From Flammula alnicola (Eukaryota > Basidiomycota > Agaricomycetes > Agaricales > Strophariaceae), in contig JADNRV010000019.1 in the NCBI GenBank assembly GCA_015499995.1, positions 62,001 to 126,000 of the forward strand: a DNA stretch of 64,000 nt, in the 5' to 3' direction. The notes under the pieces are model-generated. The model worked only from the letters and a program-made list of their open reading frames with translations, had not been told where the DNA came from and did not search any database. The translations under genes were made by a program, and so were the position numbers. The number at the start of each line of letters is the position of its first letter. Within the stretch, counting starts at the first letter, position 1. Positions 46,044 to 57,039 of this stretch are shown here, piece after piece.

Positions 46044-47795
46044 ATGGACCCATCCCCCTTCGCTTCACGAATAGGCACCAACTATGCAGCAACCGACGAA
46101 GAAATAATTCAACTCACACAGCTTTTATCTGAGCCCACCTCCAAGCTCGACATGCTACAGAAAGAAATCGACCGAGTGCATTGTCTCTTGGAAGACCTTT
46201 CCAACCGGCATGAAGCACTGTCTCATGAGATCGAGAACCATCGCGCGCTCATGTCGCCTATACGGCGTCTCCCCGTCGATGTCATTCAGGAGATCTTTGC
46301 CCACTGCCTCCCGATGGAGCATAATCCCATTATAAGCAGGCATGAGTGCCCAATTTTACTCACTCAAATCTGCAGTGGCTGGCGGTCCATTGCACTGTCC
46401 ACGGCATCACTTTGGGCCTCCATTCACATTCCCATTCCCGTTCCTACCAATGTCGTTTCCGGATACTACACTCCAACCCCCGCCTGGGACCAGTTGACAG
46501 AGAGACAGCCACTGCTTGATGCTGCCAAGAGACGCGCCACAGCGGTTAAAGAATGGTTGGGAAGATCTGGAGCATGTTCACTCAATATTACGGTTTATGA
46601 GAGAGAGCACTCGACTCCGTTGGAGATATACAACATCATCATTGACGCTTTCATTGGTTTAGCAAGTAGATGGGGCAAGATAAGCTTCGAAACACCTGCT
46701 GCCAACTTAGAGCGTATTGCAGCACTGTCCGTCACCGATGTCCCTATGCTCCACTCATTGTCCATCCGAGGCAGAAGTATTCATAGTGGCTTCCAGCCCG
46801 ACCCGAATCCAAATATCGTATTCTGGTCAAAAAGCGGAATACTCAAAGCACCACGGCTCCGAGACATTTCTTACTCCCTTGTCACAGAGAATTTCACTGC
46901 TTTCCCTCTCAACTGGTCACAGTTAACATCAATCTCGTTGCACGGTATAGCTTGGCCCGCTGCCCCATATACGTCCATTTCCAAGATTGCATGGATCCTA
47001 GAATCTTGCCCAAGACTCATCAGTTGTCGGTTGGAGGTGGCATCTCTTCCAAATGATAGTATCCAGCCATATCCGCGCAGTGCCTCCATTTCTCTACCAT
47101 ACCTCCGGAATATGACGATCCACGCAGGCAGAGTCGATCTATCCACATTATGTGAGGCACTTGACGTCCCTTCTCTTCAGCAACTAGAATTCCACTCTAG
47201 CATCTACTCATCCGAACTGCCCGCTTACCCACTTGTCCCGCTATTGCGACGCACCGCTACTACGATGCGAAGCTTAGCCATTGACCCTCATTTCCTTTCG
47301 AAAGGCGACTTCTTTAGATGTCTCCAATCCTGCCCTCACATATCGACACTTTCTATCCAAAGAAGCTATTATGCCAGTGATCGAGTCTGGACACCTATGG
47401 GCGAACGACCACGTGAACACTTCCTAGACGATGGGCTTTTATACCGTCTAACGACGCCGGATGATGAGGGCAATTTGCTTTGTCCAGAACTCGCAGTCTT
47501 CGAATGCTTTATCGGCCCTGATTTTACGGATTCAGCTCTTCTAGACTTCATTAAGGCCAAACACTCCAGGACTCCGGGTCTTGCGACTGTCAAAACCGTC
47601 GCTGTGGTATTTAGCCGGCCACAAGAAATTCCGTTGCTCGGAGAGCTCGAGCCATTTATGAAAGATGGCCTGGATTGCCGTCTATCTTATAGTCCGGCTC
47701 TCGCTCAAGGACTGTTTTCCGCTTCCGATGGTATTTCTTCTGTCTATAACGACAACGTATTCTATCCCTGGGGTGCTCCCACATTGATATTTTAA
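46044..47795 (+). CDS. F-box protein with N-terminal coiled coil, copy A, about 583 aa
   Basis: Single-exon gene. The start MDPSPFASRIGTNYAATDEE is shared with copy C and, with one change, copy B; an ATG two codons upstream (46038) is specific to this copy. Residues about 15-65 form a coiled coil (IIQLTQLLSEPTSKLDMLQK, EIDRVHCLLEDLSNRHEALS), followed by the F-box-like segment SPIRRLPVDVIQEIFAHCLP and ILLTQICSGWRSIALSTASL. The rest is a leucine-rich-like repeat region with repeated strand signatures (MLHSLSIRGRSIHSGF; RLRDISYSLVTENF; YLRNMTIHAGRVDLSTLC; HISTLSIQRSYYASDRVW). Family knowledge: such Agaricomycete proteins probably bind Skp1 and select ubiquitination targets. Copies B and C are about 90% identical over most of their length by eye. 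This copy alone has a TATAAA box. Confidence 0.88.
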   Translation: MDPSPFASRIGTNYAATDEEIIQLTQLLSEPTSKLDMLQKEIDRVHCLLEDLSNRHEALSHEIENHRALMSPIRRLPVDVIQEIFAHCLPMEHNPIISRHECPILLTQICSGWRSIALSTASLWASIHIPIPVPTNVVSGYYTPTPAWDQLTERQPLLDAAKRRATAVKEWLGRSGACSLNITVYEREHSTPLEIYNIIIDAFIGLASRWGKISFETPAANLERIAALSVTDVPMLHSLSIRGRSIHSGFQPDPNPNIVFWSKSGILKAPRLRDISYSLVTENFTAFPLNWSQLTSISLHGIAWPAAPYTSISKIAWILESCPRLISCRLEVASLPNDSIQPYPRSASISLPYLRNMTIHAGRVDLSTLCEALDVPSLQQLEFHSSIYSSELPAYPLVPLLRRTATTMRSLAIDPHFLSKGDFFRCLQSCPHISTLSIQRSYYASDRVWTPMGERPREHFLDDGLLYRLTTPDDEGNLLCPELAVFECFIGPDFTDSALLDFIKAKHSRTPGLATVKTVAVVFSRPQEIPLLGELEPFMKDGLDCRLSYSPALAQGLFSASDGISSVYNDNVFYPWGAPTLIF

Positions 47796-48161
47796 AGATC
47801 CTCTTTCCCCAAAGATGCGTGCGTCACCATAAATTACTGGTAGCTACTACTACGGACAAACAAATCTACGACCAACATTCTAACTGGTAGTTCCAAGGTA
47901 GTTCATGAGTATACCCTGATGTCCCTTCTAATTTCGCGATTGGCTGATTGCCCGCGTCGGAGCATGTAATGGCGTTAAGGATTTTGGTTCCGCTTTGACT
48001 CCATTATGCTATGTCTGACGTCAGAAAATGAATGTCTCACTTCGACAATATGATGATTAGGTGCCGCAAACAGCTAGTGTCTCCTGACAGACCATATACA
48101 ACAGATGACAATCGATCTGTTGTTGATATAAGGCAAACAGCCCGTTCTGTTATCCAGCATC

Positions 48162-48566
48162 ATGTCTCTGTCTTTCATCTTGCTTCGACACCCCCGCGCG
48201 ATAGCGCGAACTAGCCCTGCGCGCTTAGCAATACTACCAGTTTACAAGGCCCGCGCCTACTCAAGCTTGGATACCACCGGGATAATCATTCAGTCGGAGG
48301 AACGCTTGCTTGAACCAACGACCACGTCGGGAGATTATAGTCTGCTCGGCACAGACTCTCTGGAGTATTATCATCTCGACAGCGACCCTAAAAGCCCTGA
48401 CATGCCGTATGAGAATCCCAAGAAGAGCGGCAAACAGTTGCGGTACGGCGGGAGGGATTATTCACCAAAGGACGGACTCGAGGCATTTTCTGAGATGAGC
48501 AAAGAGGAAGAAGGGCCTGATGGCACTGGGAGCGGAGGAAGACAACCCGAGCCAGGTGAACCGTAA
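48162..48566 (+). CDS. Small, probably mitochondrial protein, copy 1, 134 aa
   Basis: Single-exon gene. The N-terminus MSLSFILLRHPRAIARTSPA continues with Arg/Ala-rich sequence and AYSSLD, a typical cleavable mitochondrial targeting peptide with no acidic residues in the first 35 positions. The mature part is hydrophilic: SEERLLEPTTTSGDYSLLGT, then YENPKKSGKQLRYGGRDYSP and an acidic, Gly-rich C-terminus. I do not recognise the family. The second copy at 54559-54963 is almost identical, and conservation of the frame in both suggests the protein is real. Confidence 0.7.
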   Translation: MSLSFILLRHPRAIARTSPARLAILPVYKARAYSSLDTTGIIIQSEERLLEPTTTSGDYSLLGTDSLEYYHLDSDPKSPDMPYENPKKSGKQLRYGGRDYSPKDGLEAFSEMSKEEEGPDGTGSGGRQPEPGEP

Positions 48567-49153
48567 CGGCTGCACGACTGTGGACGAGATATTCTCAAAA
48601 GTGGTGCTGGTGAGTACGGTATTCCGTATCTGATGCTATCATGATAAACACCACTGACGGATGCCGTAGAAACGAAAGTCGAAGTTCGACGCTATGTATA
48701 CATATATGTACTTGTACGATTAGCAGCCTGGCTGCTACTCGCGGGCAGTCCGAGAGTTGAGGATGCTGTCCCTCTATGGGAGCAACGGTTATAGCTTCGG
48801 ACGCCTGGTTCGTTGCGTTGGCCTTAGAATAACAGAATTGCTAGTCGATTATGAATAACAAAGGGGCTTGTCAGGTTGCTAAATTTATATACAAATAAAC
48901 ACCGGAAGCTGACAAGGGGCTTGATCCGAGCCAGGCACTGCCTTCCGACTCTGAGCGCTCCCGTCCCTCGTGTGTGCTAGTCCCTAAAGCAACCCTGTGT
49001 AAAATGAACGTCCGTTAGGGCTCAACTCACCTTTTGTCTGAGTTCATACTAGCATCCTCTACTGAACAGTGAGTACATGAGCTCTGGAATCCTTCCCGTG
49101 TTTTGTTGACCTTCCGTCAGTTTTACCCAGATCCGAATTCTCGAGGGATAAGA
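48567..49153. other. Region between duplicated blocks A and B
   Basis: The first 300 bp is duplicated 3' flank (also found near 54300-54558). From about 48945 the block B promoter begins. At 49008 the TATA position reads TGTAAAATG instead of TATAAAATG. No other feature seen. Confidence 0.5.
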
Positions 49154-51120
49154 ATGGATGCTTCCCCCTTCGCTTCACGAATAGGCACCAACTATGCAGC
49201 AACCGACGAAGAAATAATTCAACTCACACAGCTTTTATCTGAGCCCACCTCCAAGCTCGACAAGCTACAGAAGGAAATCGACCGAGTTCATTCTCTCTTG
49301 GCAGACCTTTCCAACCAGCATGAAGCACTGTCTCGTGAGATCGAGAATCATCGTGCGCTCATGTCGCCTATACGGCGTCTGTCCGTTGATGTCATTCAGG
49401 AGATCTTTGCCCACTGCCTCCCGACGGAGCATAATCCCATTATAAGCCGGCATGAGTGCCCAATTTTACTCACCCAAATCTGCAGTGGCTGGCGGTCCAT
49501 TGCACTATCCACGGCATCACTTTGGGCCTCCATTCACATTCCCATTCCGACCAATGCTGTTCCTGGATACTACCCTCCACTTCCCGCCTGGGACGAGTTG
49601 ACAGGGGTTAGACAGCCATTGCTTGACGCTGCCAAGAGACGCGCCACAGCGGTTAAAGAGTGGTTGGCAAGATCTGGAGCGTGTTCACTCGATATTACGG
49701 TTTATGACAGAGAGCACTCAACTCCGTTCGAGATATACAACATCATCATCGACGCTTTCATTGGTTTCGCAAGTAGATGGGGCAAGATAAGCTTCGAGGC
49801 ACCTGCCGCCAACCTGGAGCGTATTGCAGCACTGTCCGTCACTGATGTCCCTATGCTCCAGTCATTGTCCATCCGAGGCAGAAGTATTCATAGCGGCTTC
49901 CAGCCCAACCCGAATCCAAATATCGTATTCTGGTCAAATTGCGGAATACTCAAAGCACCACGGCTCCGAGACATTTCTTACTCCCTTGTCACAGAGAATT
50001 TCACTGCTTTCCCTCTCAACTGGTCACAGTTAACATCAATCTCGTTGCACGGTATAGCTTGGCCCGCTGCCCCATATACGTCCATTTCCAAGATTGCATG
50101 GATCCTAGAATCTTGCCCAAGACTCATCAGTTGTCGGTTGGAGGTGGCATCTCTTCCAAATGATAGTATCCAGCCATATCCACACAGTTCCTCCATTTCT
50201 CTACCATACCTCCGGAATATGACGATCCACGCGGGCAGAGTCGATCTATCCACATTATGTGAGGCACTTGACGTCCCTTCCCTTCAGCAACTAGAATTCC
50301 ACTCTGGCATCTACTCGTCCGAACAGTCCGCTTGCCAACTTGTCCCACTATTGCGATGCACAGCCACTACGATACGAAGCTTGACCATGGACCCTCATTT
50401 CATTTCGAGGGGCGACTTCTTTAAATGTCTCCAATTCTGCCCTCACATATCGACGCTTTCTATCAAAAGAAGCTATTATGCCGGTGACCAAGTCTGGACA
50501 CCTCCTGTGGGCGAACCACCAGGTGCACACCTCCTTGATGATGGGTTTTTATACCGTCTAACGACGCCGGATGATGAGGGCAATTTGCTTTGTCCAGAAC
50601 TCGCAGTCTTCGAATGCTTTATTGCTCCTGATTTTACGGATTCAGCTCTCCTAGACTTCATTAAGGCCAAACGATCCAGGACTCCGGGTCTTGCGACTCT
50701 CAAAACCGTCGCTGTGGTATTTAGCCGGACACAAGAAATTCCGTTGCTCGGAGAGCTTGAGCCATTTATAAAAGATGGCCTGGATTGCCGTCTATCTTAT
50801 ACTCCAGCTCTCGCCCAAGGACAATTTTCCGCTTCCGATGGTATTTCTTCTGTCTATAACGACGTATTCGATCCCTGGAGTGCTCCCACATTTTAAAGAT
50901 CCTATTTCCCCAAAGATGTGTGCGTCACCATAAATTACTGGTAGCAACTACTATGGACAAACAAATCTATGACCAACATTCTAACCGGTAGTTCCAAAGT
51001 AGTTCATGAGTATACTGATTTCCCTTCTAATTTCACGCTGGGCCGGTTGGCCGCGTCGGAGCATGCAATGGCGCATTGGCGTTAAGGATTTTCATTCCGT
51101 TTTGACTCCATTATGCTATG
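48945..51120. repeat. Segmental duplication block B (direct repeat of the F-box half of block A)
   Basis: About 2.2 kb from the shared promoter (GAACGTCCGTTAGGGCTC at 49005) through F-box copy B to the shared 3' flank (CATTATGCTATGTCCGACGT near 51108, matching copy A near 48001). Confidence 0.85.
49154..50896 (+). CDS. F-box protein with N-terminal coiled coil, copy B, about 580 aa
   Basis: Single-exon paralogue of copy A in direct orientation about 3.1 kb downstream. The start MDASPFASRIGTNYAATDEE is chosen by comparison with copies A and C; the frame is open back to 49103. The coiled coil, F-box (SPIRRLSVDVIQEIFAHCLP) and repeat region are the same as in copy A, with scattered substitutions concentrated in the C-terminal third and small in-frame indels (for example after IPIP at about residue 135). 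All indels preserve frame, suggesting selection on the protein. This block lacks the small mitochondrial-type gene present next to copies A and C. Confidence 0.88.
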   Translation: MDASPFASRIGTNYAATDEEIIQLTQLLSEPTSKLDKLQKEIDRVHSLLADLSNQHEALSREIENHRALMSPIRRLSVDVIQEIFAHCLPTEHNPIISRHECPILLTQICSGWRSIALSTASLWASIHIPIPTNAVPGYYPPLPAWDELTGVRQPLLDAAKRRATAVKEWLARSGACSLDITVYDREHSTPFEIYNIIIDAFIGFASRWGKISFEAPAANLERIAALSVTDVPMLQSLSIRGRSIHSGFQPNPNPNIVFWSNCGILKAPRLRDISYSLVTENFTAFPLNWSQLTSISLHGIAWPAAPYTSISKIAWILESCPRLISCRLEVASLPNDSIQPYPHSSSISLPYLRNMTIHAGRVDLSTLCEALDVPSLQQLEFHSGIYSSEQSACQLVPLLRCTATTIRSLTMDPHFISRGDFFKCLQFCPHISTLSIKRSYYAGDQVWTPPVGEPPGAHLLDDGFLYRLTTPDDEGNLLCPELAVFECFIAPDFTDSALLDFIKAKRSRTPGLATLKTVAVVFSRTQEIPLLGELEPFIKDGLDCRLSYTPALAQGQFSASDGISSVYNDVFDPWSAPTF

Positions 51121-52115
51121 TCCGACGTCGGCTAAAGTGCGCGTTGCGTTGCAATAGCTCACGGATAACGGATAACGGATAACGGGGGCATCGTCCAAGA
51201 TGAGAACCGTGACATCGAGCAAAAAACAAAACGAGGTGCAAAAATTGCGAAAAATCCTGCTATTACTCCATATTTACATCTTCACCAATCATTTTTCCGG
51301 CATTTTCTGCCCATCTCTCCTGCTCGTTAAAAGCCCACGCATTTACATCATTTCCAAACCATTATTCTTGAGTGCGACGTGGGCCTTCTTGCTCGTCAAC
51401 AGCCATCCAGGCTCCGAGAGAGACAATTCTTTTGCAATGGACTTCCCTGCAGTGATTGTAAAATGACGTAGGTTAGTACATTTAGGTCAGAATTAAAGGA
51501 ACATACCTTTTTTATGAGTTCTTTCCTTTCAGAGTTTTCACGAAATAGGATCAAGCAGCTACTGTACATACTACATACTATCAGTATTACGACCAATCGT
51601 TGGAGGAGCTCGGGTTCTTTGTACTTGCTTGGTTTTTACAAGCTTTATTCGGAGTTTCCAGGACGACTGTCATTTGATCTTACACATAATTGGATCATGT
51701 CAGGCGAAAGTCCGCCGGCGATTTTGTAACTCCAGCTTTCCCTCCGCCCAGCGTCTATTGCTCCTCTTTCCCAACCCTTAAACACTGCCAGGAGGCAAAA
51801 GAGTCTCATCGACACGACTCCCTTAGAGCGGCGAGTAAGTGATCAAATCATGCTGCGTACACAGCCCCCTCATCATTTTGTTGAAACAGGTTACAGTACC
51901 CTTTTTCACCTTCGAGAATTCCCTAACGAAGTTAGCGGAGTCGTTCATCAATCTGTTATTGCGACCCTTCCGATTATCCCTTGTGTTCCCTTGCACACGT
52001 AGCAAGCAGAGCGAGCAAGACATCCTTCAACTCCTTTCAGTCGATAGCCCGGACTCGAACTCGTCCCAACCCACACCAAGGAGAAAGTACAAATTCTCTT
52101 CATCAACCAGCCAAG
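50897..52115. other. Intergenic region with a short tandem repeat
   Basis: The first about 220 bp is duplicated 3' flank of the F-box gene. A 7-bp unit CGGATAA is repeated three times in tandem at 51162-51182. The rest is the upstream region of the mannosyltransferase gene; no other gene recognised. Confidence 0.5.
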
Positions 52116-54118
52116 ATGAATACCCCTGCTCGGTATATCATTGTTGTTCTTGCCCTCATCGTATGTTCTTTTTCCTATTACTTCTCGATTCCAGCTTCTG
52201 AAATGCACAACACAACAGATATCTCTCCACTATATAGTCAGCTTCACGCATGAGCCCTACGGCCGCGCCACCTCACTCTCCAGCATCGCCTCCAAATTCA
52301 AGTCATCCCCTTCCACCGATACCACCATTTCCGACAACTTCCCATTTCATTCCTCTGACTACAAATGGACTCCGTCGGGCACGGGCAACGACACACTCGT
52401 AGTCGACCGCCACGCCAACGCCACTTTTGTCATCCTCTGCAGGAACTCGGACATGCAGAACACCGTGAAGAGCATCAGGGAGATCGAGGATCGGTTCAAT
52501 AGGAGATATCGCTATCCGTATGTGTTGTTGAACGAGGAAGAATTTACAGACGAGTTTAAACGGTGCGTCTTCGCTTTGCTTTTCTGTTTGTCCCAATACT
52601 CAACTATGATTCTCGAACAGCCGCGTCTCAATATTGACTTCCGCCAAAATGGAGTTCGGGCTCATTCCGCACGACCATTGGTTCCAACCCGACTCTATCG
52701 ACGAGGCCAAGGCCAAGGCAGGACGTGATAAGATGGTGGAGAAGAACATCATCTACGGAGGAAGCGTATCATACAGGAATATGTGTCGATTCAATTCTGG
52801 GGTGCGTCTTTTTTCTCTTTCTGCCTTTTTTTTTTTTTTTTTCGGATGTTGACTGTTGTCTTCCAGTTCTTCTTCAAACACCCCTTGATGCAGAAGTACA
52901 GGTGGTACTGGCGTATAGAGTGAGTGTGTTTGTTTTCTCCGTTTCTCCTATTTCTCCTCCGACCTTCCTCCGTTTTCTTTTTGTTGTGTCTGGCTTTCTG
53001 AGGTTTCGTGCCGCGTTTCACATGTCGCTGGTGACAGGTCCACGAGCAAGACGTCAATTTCGCATCATGCTATACACGTGGTCACTGACTTTCTCTTGGC
53101 ATCACTGCGCCCATGATCACTTGCTTTCGTGCGAGTTATTTTTTTTTACGGAGCCGATTGGTTTACTTTGCGTTGCGAACTCCAAATGCCCTTTGCCATC
53201 CTCTTTACTTTCTTGTTATTTTCCTGATTTATTATTTTTTCTTAAATGAAAAAACCTGCCTGCTGACCACTTGGCCTCGATTTTCAGACCCGATGTCCAC
53301 TTCCACTGCAACATCGAATATGACCCATTCTTGTTCATGGAGGATAAGAAGAAAGTTTACTGTACGTAAAAATTCCTTCAGTCATATTTTGGAATCTAAC
53401 TTGGCCATTAGCCTTTACGATAACCATGTATGAATACGAAGCGACCATCCCAACTCTATGGGGGCATGTTATGGGTACGTTTATCACGAGTAAAATATGC
53501 ATCATGCTCACCTCTGAGCAGATTTCGCGAAGCTGCACCCCGAGTTCATCGCGAAAGATAACTCGTTGGGCTTCATGTCGTCAAATAACGGCCAAACTTA
53601 TAACTTGTGCCATTGTACGTGATTTTCCATCCTTCGACGGTCTTTTCCCCTTTCATTGATTTGTCCCGAATAGTCTGGAGTAACTTCGAGATCGCCGATA
53701 TGGAATTCTGGCGTGGGCCTGCTTATACCGCCTTCTTCGAGTATCTGGATGCTAAGGGCGGTTTCTACTACGAGGTTGGTCCCTTTTCCTTGCTTGCAGA
53801 CAGAACCTGATTTCTTTTGTGCAGCGCTGGGGCGACGCACCCGTACATTCGATCGCCGCCGGCCTCTTCGCCTCTCGCGACCAGATCCAGTTCTTCGACG
53901 ACATAGGCTACGAGCATAACCCATACACGCATTGTCCGAAGTCGAAAGAAACCTGGGAGAAAGGGCGCTGCACGTGTGATCAGTCTAGGAGTTTCGGTGA
54001 GTATTCTCGTTCCTCAAAGCGTGAGGCGGTGGGCTGACAGGTGGTTTGCGTTGTCGCGTTTGCAGATTATGACGGATATTCGTGTATGAGCAAGTGGGAT
54101 AAGTTCATTGAAAACTAG
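52116..54118 (+). CDS. GT15 alpha-1,2-mannosyltransferase (KRE2/MNT1/KTR family)
   Basis: Golgi type II membrane glycosyltransferase that adds alpha-1,2-mannose to O- and N-glycans of cell-wall proteins. Exon 1 (52116-52160) encodes MNTPARYIIVVLALI; a 58-bp intron joins to exon 2 (from 52219) reading ISLHYIVSFTHEPYGRATSL, so the membrane anchor spans the splice. GT15 blocks follow in order: RHANATFVILCRNSDMQNTV, IREIEDRFNRRYRYPYVLLN, IPHDHWFQPDSIDEAKAKAG, GGSVSYRNMCRFNSG, FFFKHPLMQKYRWYWRIEPD, VHFHCNIEYDPFLFMEDKK, YGFTI-type [59 protein letters not shown] and DDIGYEHNPYTHCP. The stop is at 54116-54118. About eight introns; most are 50-65 bp, but the one after WYWRIE is about 370 bp. It sits alone between the inverted F-box arms. 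Confidence 0.92.
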
Positions 54119-54558
54119 GAGTCTGAGGGCTGGACACCGTGACCCTCGAGTCAGCGGATTCATGCAACTGGCTCTGGACTGTGCGGTCTCGAATGGAGAG
54201 ATAGATGTTCTCGTTATACGATATGAAAAGTAAAGAAGATGAGAGAGAAGAATCATCGGACTTACTCATTGTACTGTATTGCGATGTTCATTATTATTTA
54301 TAATCGACTAGCAATTCTGTTATCCTAAGGCCAACGCAACGGACCAGGCGTCAGTAGAGGGACAGCATCCTCCACTCTCGGACTGCCCGCGAGTAGCAGC
54401 CAGGCTGCCAATCATACAAGTACATATATGTATACATAGCGTTGAACTTCAACTTTCGTTTCTACGGCATCCGTCAGTAGTGTTTATAGCATCAGATACG
54501 GAATACCGTACTCACCAGCACCACCTTTGAGAATTTCTCGACCACAGTCGTGCGGCCG

Positions 54559-54963
54559 TTACGGTTCACCTGGCTCGGGTTGTCTTCCTCCGCTCCCAGT
54601 GCCATCAGGCCCTTCTTCCGCTTTGCTCATCTCAGAAAACGCCTCGAGTCCGTCCTTTGGTGAATAATCCCTCCCGCCGTACCGCAACTGTTTGCCGCTC
54701 TTCTTGGGATTCTCATACGGCATGTCAGGGCTTTTAGGGTCGCTGTCGAGATGATAATACTCCAGAGAGTCTGTGCCGAGCAGACTATAATCTCCCGACG
54801 TGGTCGTTGGTTCAAGCAAGCGTTCCTCCGACTGAATGATTATCCCGGTGGTATGCAAGCTTGAGTAGGCGCGAGCCTTGTAAATTGGTAGCAGTGCTAA
54901 GCGCGCAGGGCTGATTCGCGCTATCGCACGGGGGTGTCGAAGCAAGATGAAAGACAGAGACAT
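54559..54963 (-). CDS. Small, probably mitochondrial protein, copy 2, 134 aa
   Basis: Near-identical inverted copy of the gene at 48162-48566; differences are few (for example ARISPARLALLPIYKARAYS against ARTSPARLAILPVYKARAYS). The same start and length, Arg-rich targeting-like N-terminus and Gly/Glu-rich C-terminus are preserved. It lies downstream of F-box copy C on the same strand, as copy 1 does for copy A, so the pair was duplicated as a unit. Confidence 0.7.
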   Translation of the reverse strand: MSLSFILLRHPRAIARISPARLALLPIYKARAYSSLHTTGIIIQSEERLLEPTTTSGDYSLLGTDSLEYYHLDSDPKSPDMPYENPKKSGKQLRYGGRDYSPKDGLEAFSEMSKAEEGPDGTGSGGRQPEPGEP

Positions 54964-55278
54964 AGATGCTCAGCGCTCAATAATGGCACACAGTGTTTGC
55001 TGCACCTAATTATATTGTCGAAGTGAGACATGCATTCTCTGACATCAGACATAGTAGAATGGAGTCAAAACGGAATCAAAATCCTTCGCTCTCGTTCGCT
55101 GCGCATTACATGCTCCGAGTCCGCGTAATCAGCCAATGGCCATCAGCCAATCAGAAATCACGTTATACTCATGAACTACCTTGGCACCACCAGTTAGAAT
55201 GTTAGTCGTAGATTTTGTTTGTCCATATAACTACCAGTAATTTAGGGTGACGCATGCGTCTTTGGGAAAAGGGGATCT

Positions 55279-57039
55279 TTAAAATGTGGGAGGACCCCAG
55301 GGATAGAATACGTTGCTGTTATAGACAGAAGAAATACCGTCTGAAGCGGAAAACGGTCCTTGAACGAGAGGCGGACTATAAGATAGACGGCAATCCAGGC
55401 CGTCTTTGGTAAATGGCTCGAGCTCGCCAAGCAACGGAATTTCTTGTGTCCGGCTAAATATAACAGTGACGGATTTGAGAATCGCAAGGCCTGGAGTGCT
55501 GGAGCGTTTGGCCTTAATGAAGTCTAGGAGAGCTGAATCCGTAAAATCAGGGCCGATAAAGCATTCGAGGACTGCGAGTTGTGGACAAAGGAAATTGCCC
55601 TCATCATCCGGCGTCGTGAGACGGTATAAAAACCCGTCGTCAAGGAGGTGTTCACCTGGCGGTTCGCCCACAGGAGGTGTCCAGACTTGATCACCGGCAT
55701 AATAGCTTCTTTTGATAGAAAGCGTCGATATGCGAGGGCAGAATTGGAGACATTTAAAGAAGTCGCCTCTCGAAAGGAAATGAGGGTCAATGGTTAAGCT
55801 TCGCATCGTACTAGCTGTGCGTCGCAATAGCGGGACAAGTGGGCAGGAGGGCTGTTCGGATGAGTAGATGCTGGAGTGGAATTCTAGTTGCTGAAGAGAA
55901 GGGACGTCAAGTGCCTCACATAATGTGGATAGATCGACTCTGCCTGCGTGGATCGTCATGTTCTGGAGGTATGGTAGAGAAATGGAGGCACTGCGTGGAT
56001 ATGGCTGGATACTATCATTTGGAAGAGATGCCACCTCCAACCGACAACTGATGAGGCTTGGGCAAGATTCTAGGATCCATGAAATCTTGGAAATGGACAT
56101 ATGTGTGGCAGCGGGCCAAGCTATACCATGTAACGAGATTGATGTCAACTGCGACCAGTTGAAAGGGAATGCCGTGAAATCTTCTGTAACATGGGAGTAA
56201 GAAACGTCTCGGAGTCGTGGTGCTTTGAGTATTCCACTATTTGACCAGAATACGATAAGTGGATTCGATTCGGGCTGGAAGCCGCCATGAATATTTTTGC
56301 CTCGGATAGACAACGATTGGAGCATAGGGACATCGGTGACGGACAGTGCTGCAATACGCTCCAGGTTGGCGGCAGGTGCCTCGAAGATTACCTTTCCCCA
56401 TCTACTCGCGAAACCGATGAAAGCGTCAATGATGATGTTGTATATCTCGAACGGAGTTGAGTGCTCTCTGTCGTAAACCGTAATATTGAGTGAACACGCT
56501 CCAGATCTTCCCAACCACTCTTTAACCGCTGTGGCGCGTCTCTTGGCAACGTCAAGTATTGGTTGTCTATTTCCTGTCAGGTCCCAGGCGGGGTTTGGAG
56601 TGTAGTATGGGTTTGGAGTGTAGTATCCGGGAACAGCATTGGTCGGAATGGGAATGTGAATGGAGGCCCAAAGTGATGCCGTGGACAGTGAAATGCATCG
56701 CCAGCCACTGCAGATCTGAGTGAGTAAAATTGGGCACTCATGCCGGCTTATAATGGGATTATGCTCCGTCGGGAGGCAGTGGGCAAAGATCTCCTGAATG
56801 ACATCAACGGGGAGACGCCGTATAGGCGACATGAGCGCCCGATGGTTCTCGATCTCATGAGACAGTGCTTCATGCTGGTTGGAAAGGTCTGCCAAGAGAG
56901 AATGTACTCGGTCGATTTCCTTCTGCAGCATGTCGAGCTTGGCGGTGGGGTCAGATAAAAGCTGTGTGAGTTGAATTATTTCTTCGTCGGTTGCTGCATA
57001 GTTGGTGCCTATTCGTGAAGCGAAGGGCGATGGGTCCAT
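55279..57039 (-). CDS. F-box protein with N-terminal coiled coil, copy C, about 586 aa
   Basis: Single-exon paralogue on the opposite strand. The start ATG at 57039 (MDPSPFASRIGTNYAATDEE) is aligned with copies A and B; the frame is open back to 57096. The F-box SPIRRLPVDVIQEIFAHCLP and repeat region are conserved. It differs by an in-frame insertion that duplicates a YYTPNP unit (about residue 142) and by substitutions such as KNIHGGF for RSIHSGF. The promoter position reads TGTAAA, as in copy B. The stop at 55279 follows VFYPWGPPTF. Confidence 0.88.
   Translation of the reverse strand: MDPSPFASRIGTNYAATDEEIIQLTQLLSDPTAKLDMLQKEIDRVHSLLADLSNQHEALSHEIENHRALMSPIRRLPVDVIQEIFAHCLPTEHNPIISRHECPILLTQICSGWRCISLSTASLWASIHIPIPTNAVPGYYTPNPYYTPNPAWDLTGNRQPILDVAKRRATAVKEWLGRSGACSLNITVYDREHSTPFEIYNIIIDAFIGFASRWGKVIFEAPAANLERIAALSVTDVPMLQSLSIRGKNIHGGFQPESNPLIVFWSNSGILKAPRLRDVSYSHVTEDFTAFPFNWSQLTSISLHGIAWPAATHMSISKISWILESCPSLISCRLEVASLPNDSIQPYPRSASISLPYLQNMTIHAGRVDLSTLCEALDVPSLQQLEFHSSIYSSEQPSCPLVPLLRRTASTMRSLTIDPHFLSRGDFFKCLQFCPRISTLSIKRSYYAGDQVWTPPVGEPPGEHLLDDGFLYRLTTPDDEGNFLCPQLAVLECFIGPDFTDSALLDFIKAKRSSTPGLAILKSVTVIFSRTQEIPLLGELEPFTKDGLDCRLSYSPPLVQGPFSASDGISSVYNSNVFYPWGPPTF

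Larger units (their letters stand above)
45740..48870. repeat. Segmental duplication block A (left inverted arm)
   Basis: About 3.1 kb carrying F-box copy A and small-protein copy 1. Reverse-complemented, it aligns to 54290-57340 from the promoter (shared GTGACACTGC and GGACTCGGTTACAAA) through to the far end (AACAGAATTGCTAGTCGATT at 48832). The F-box half is also present in direct orientation at 48945-51120. Confidence 0.85.
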
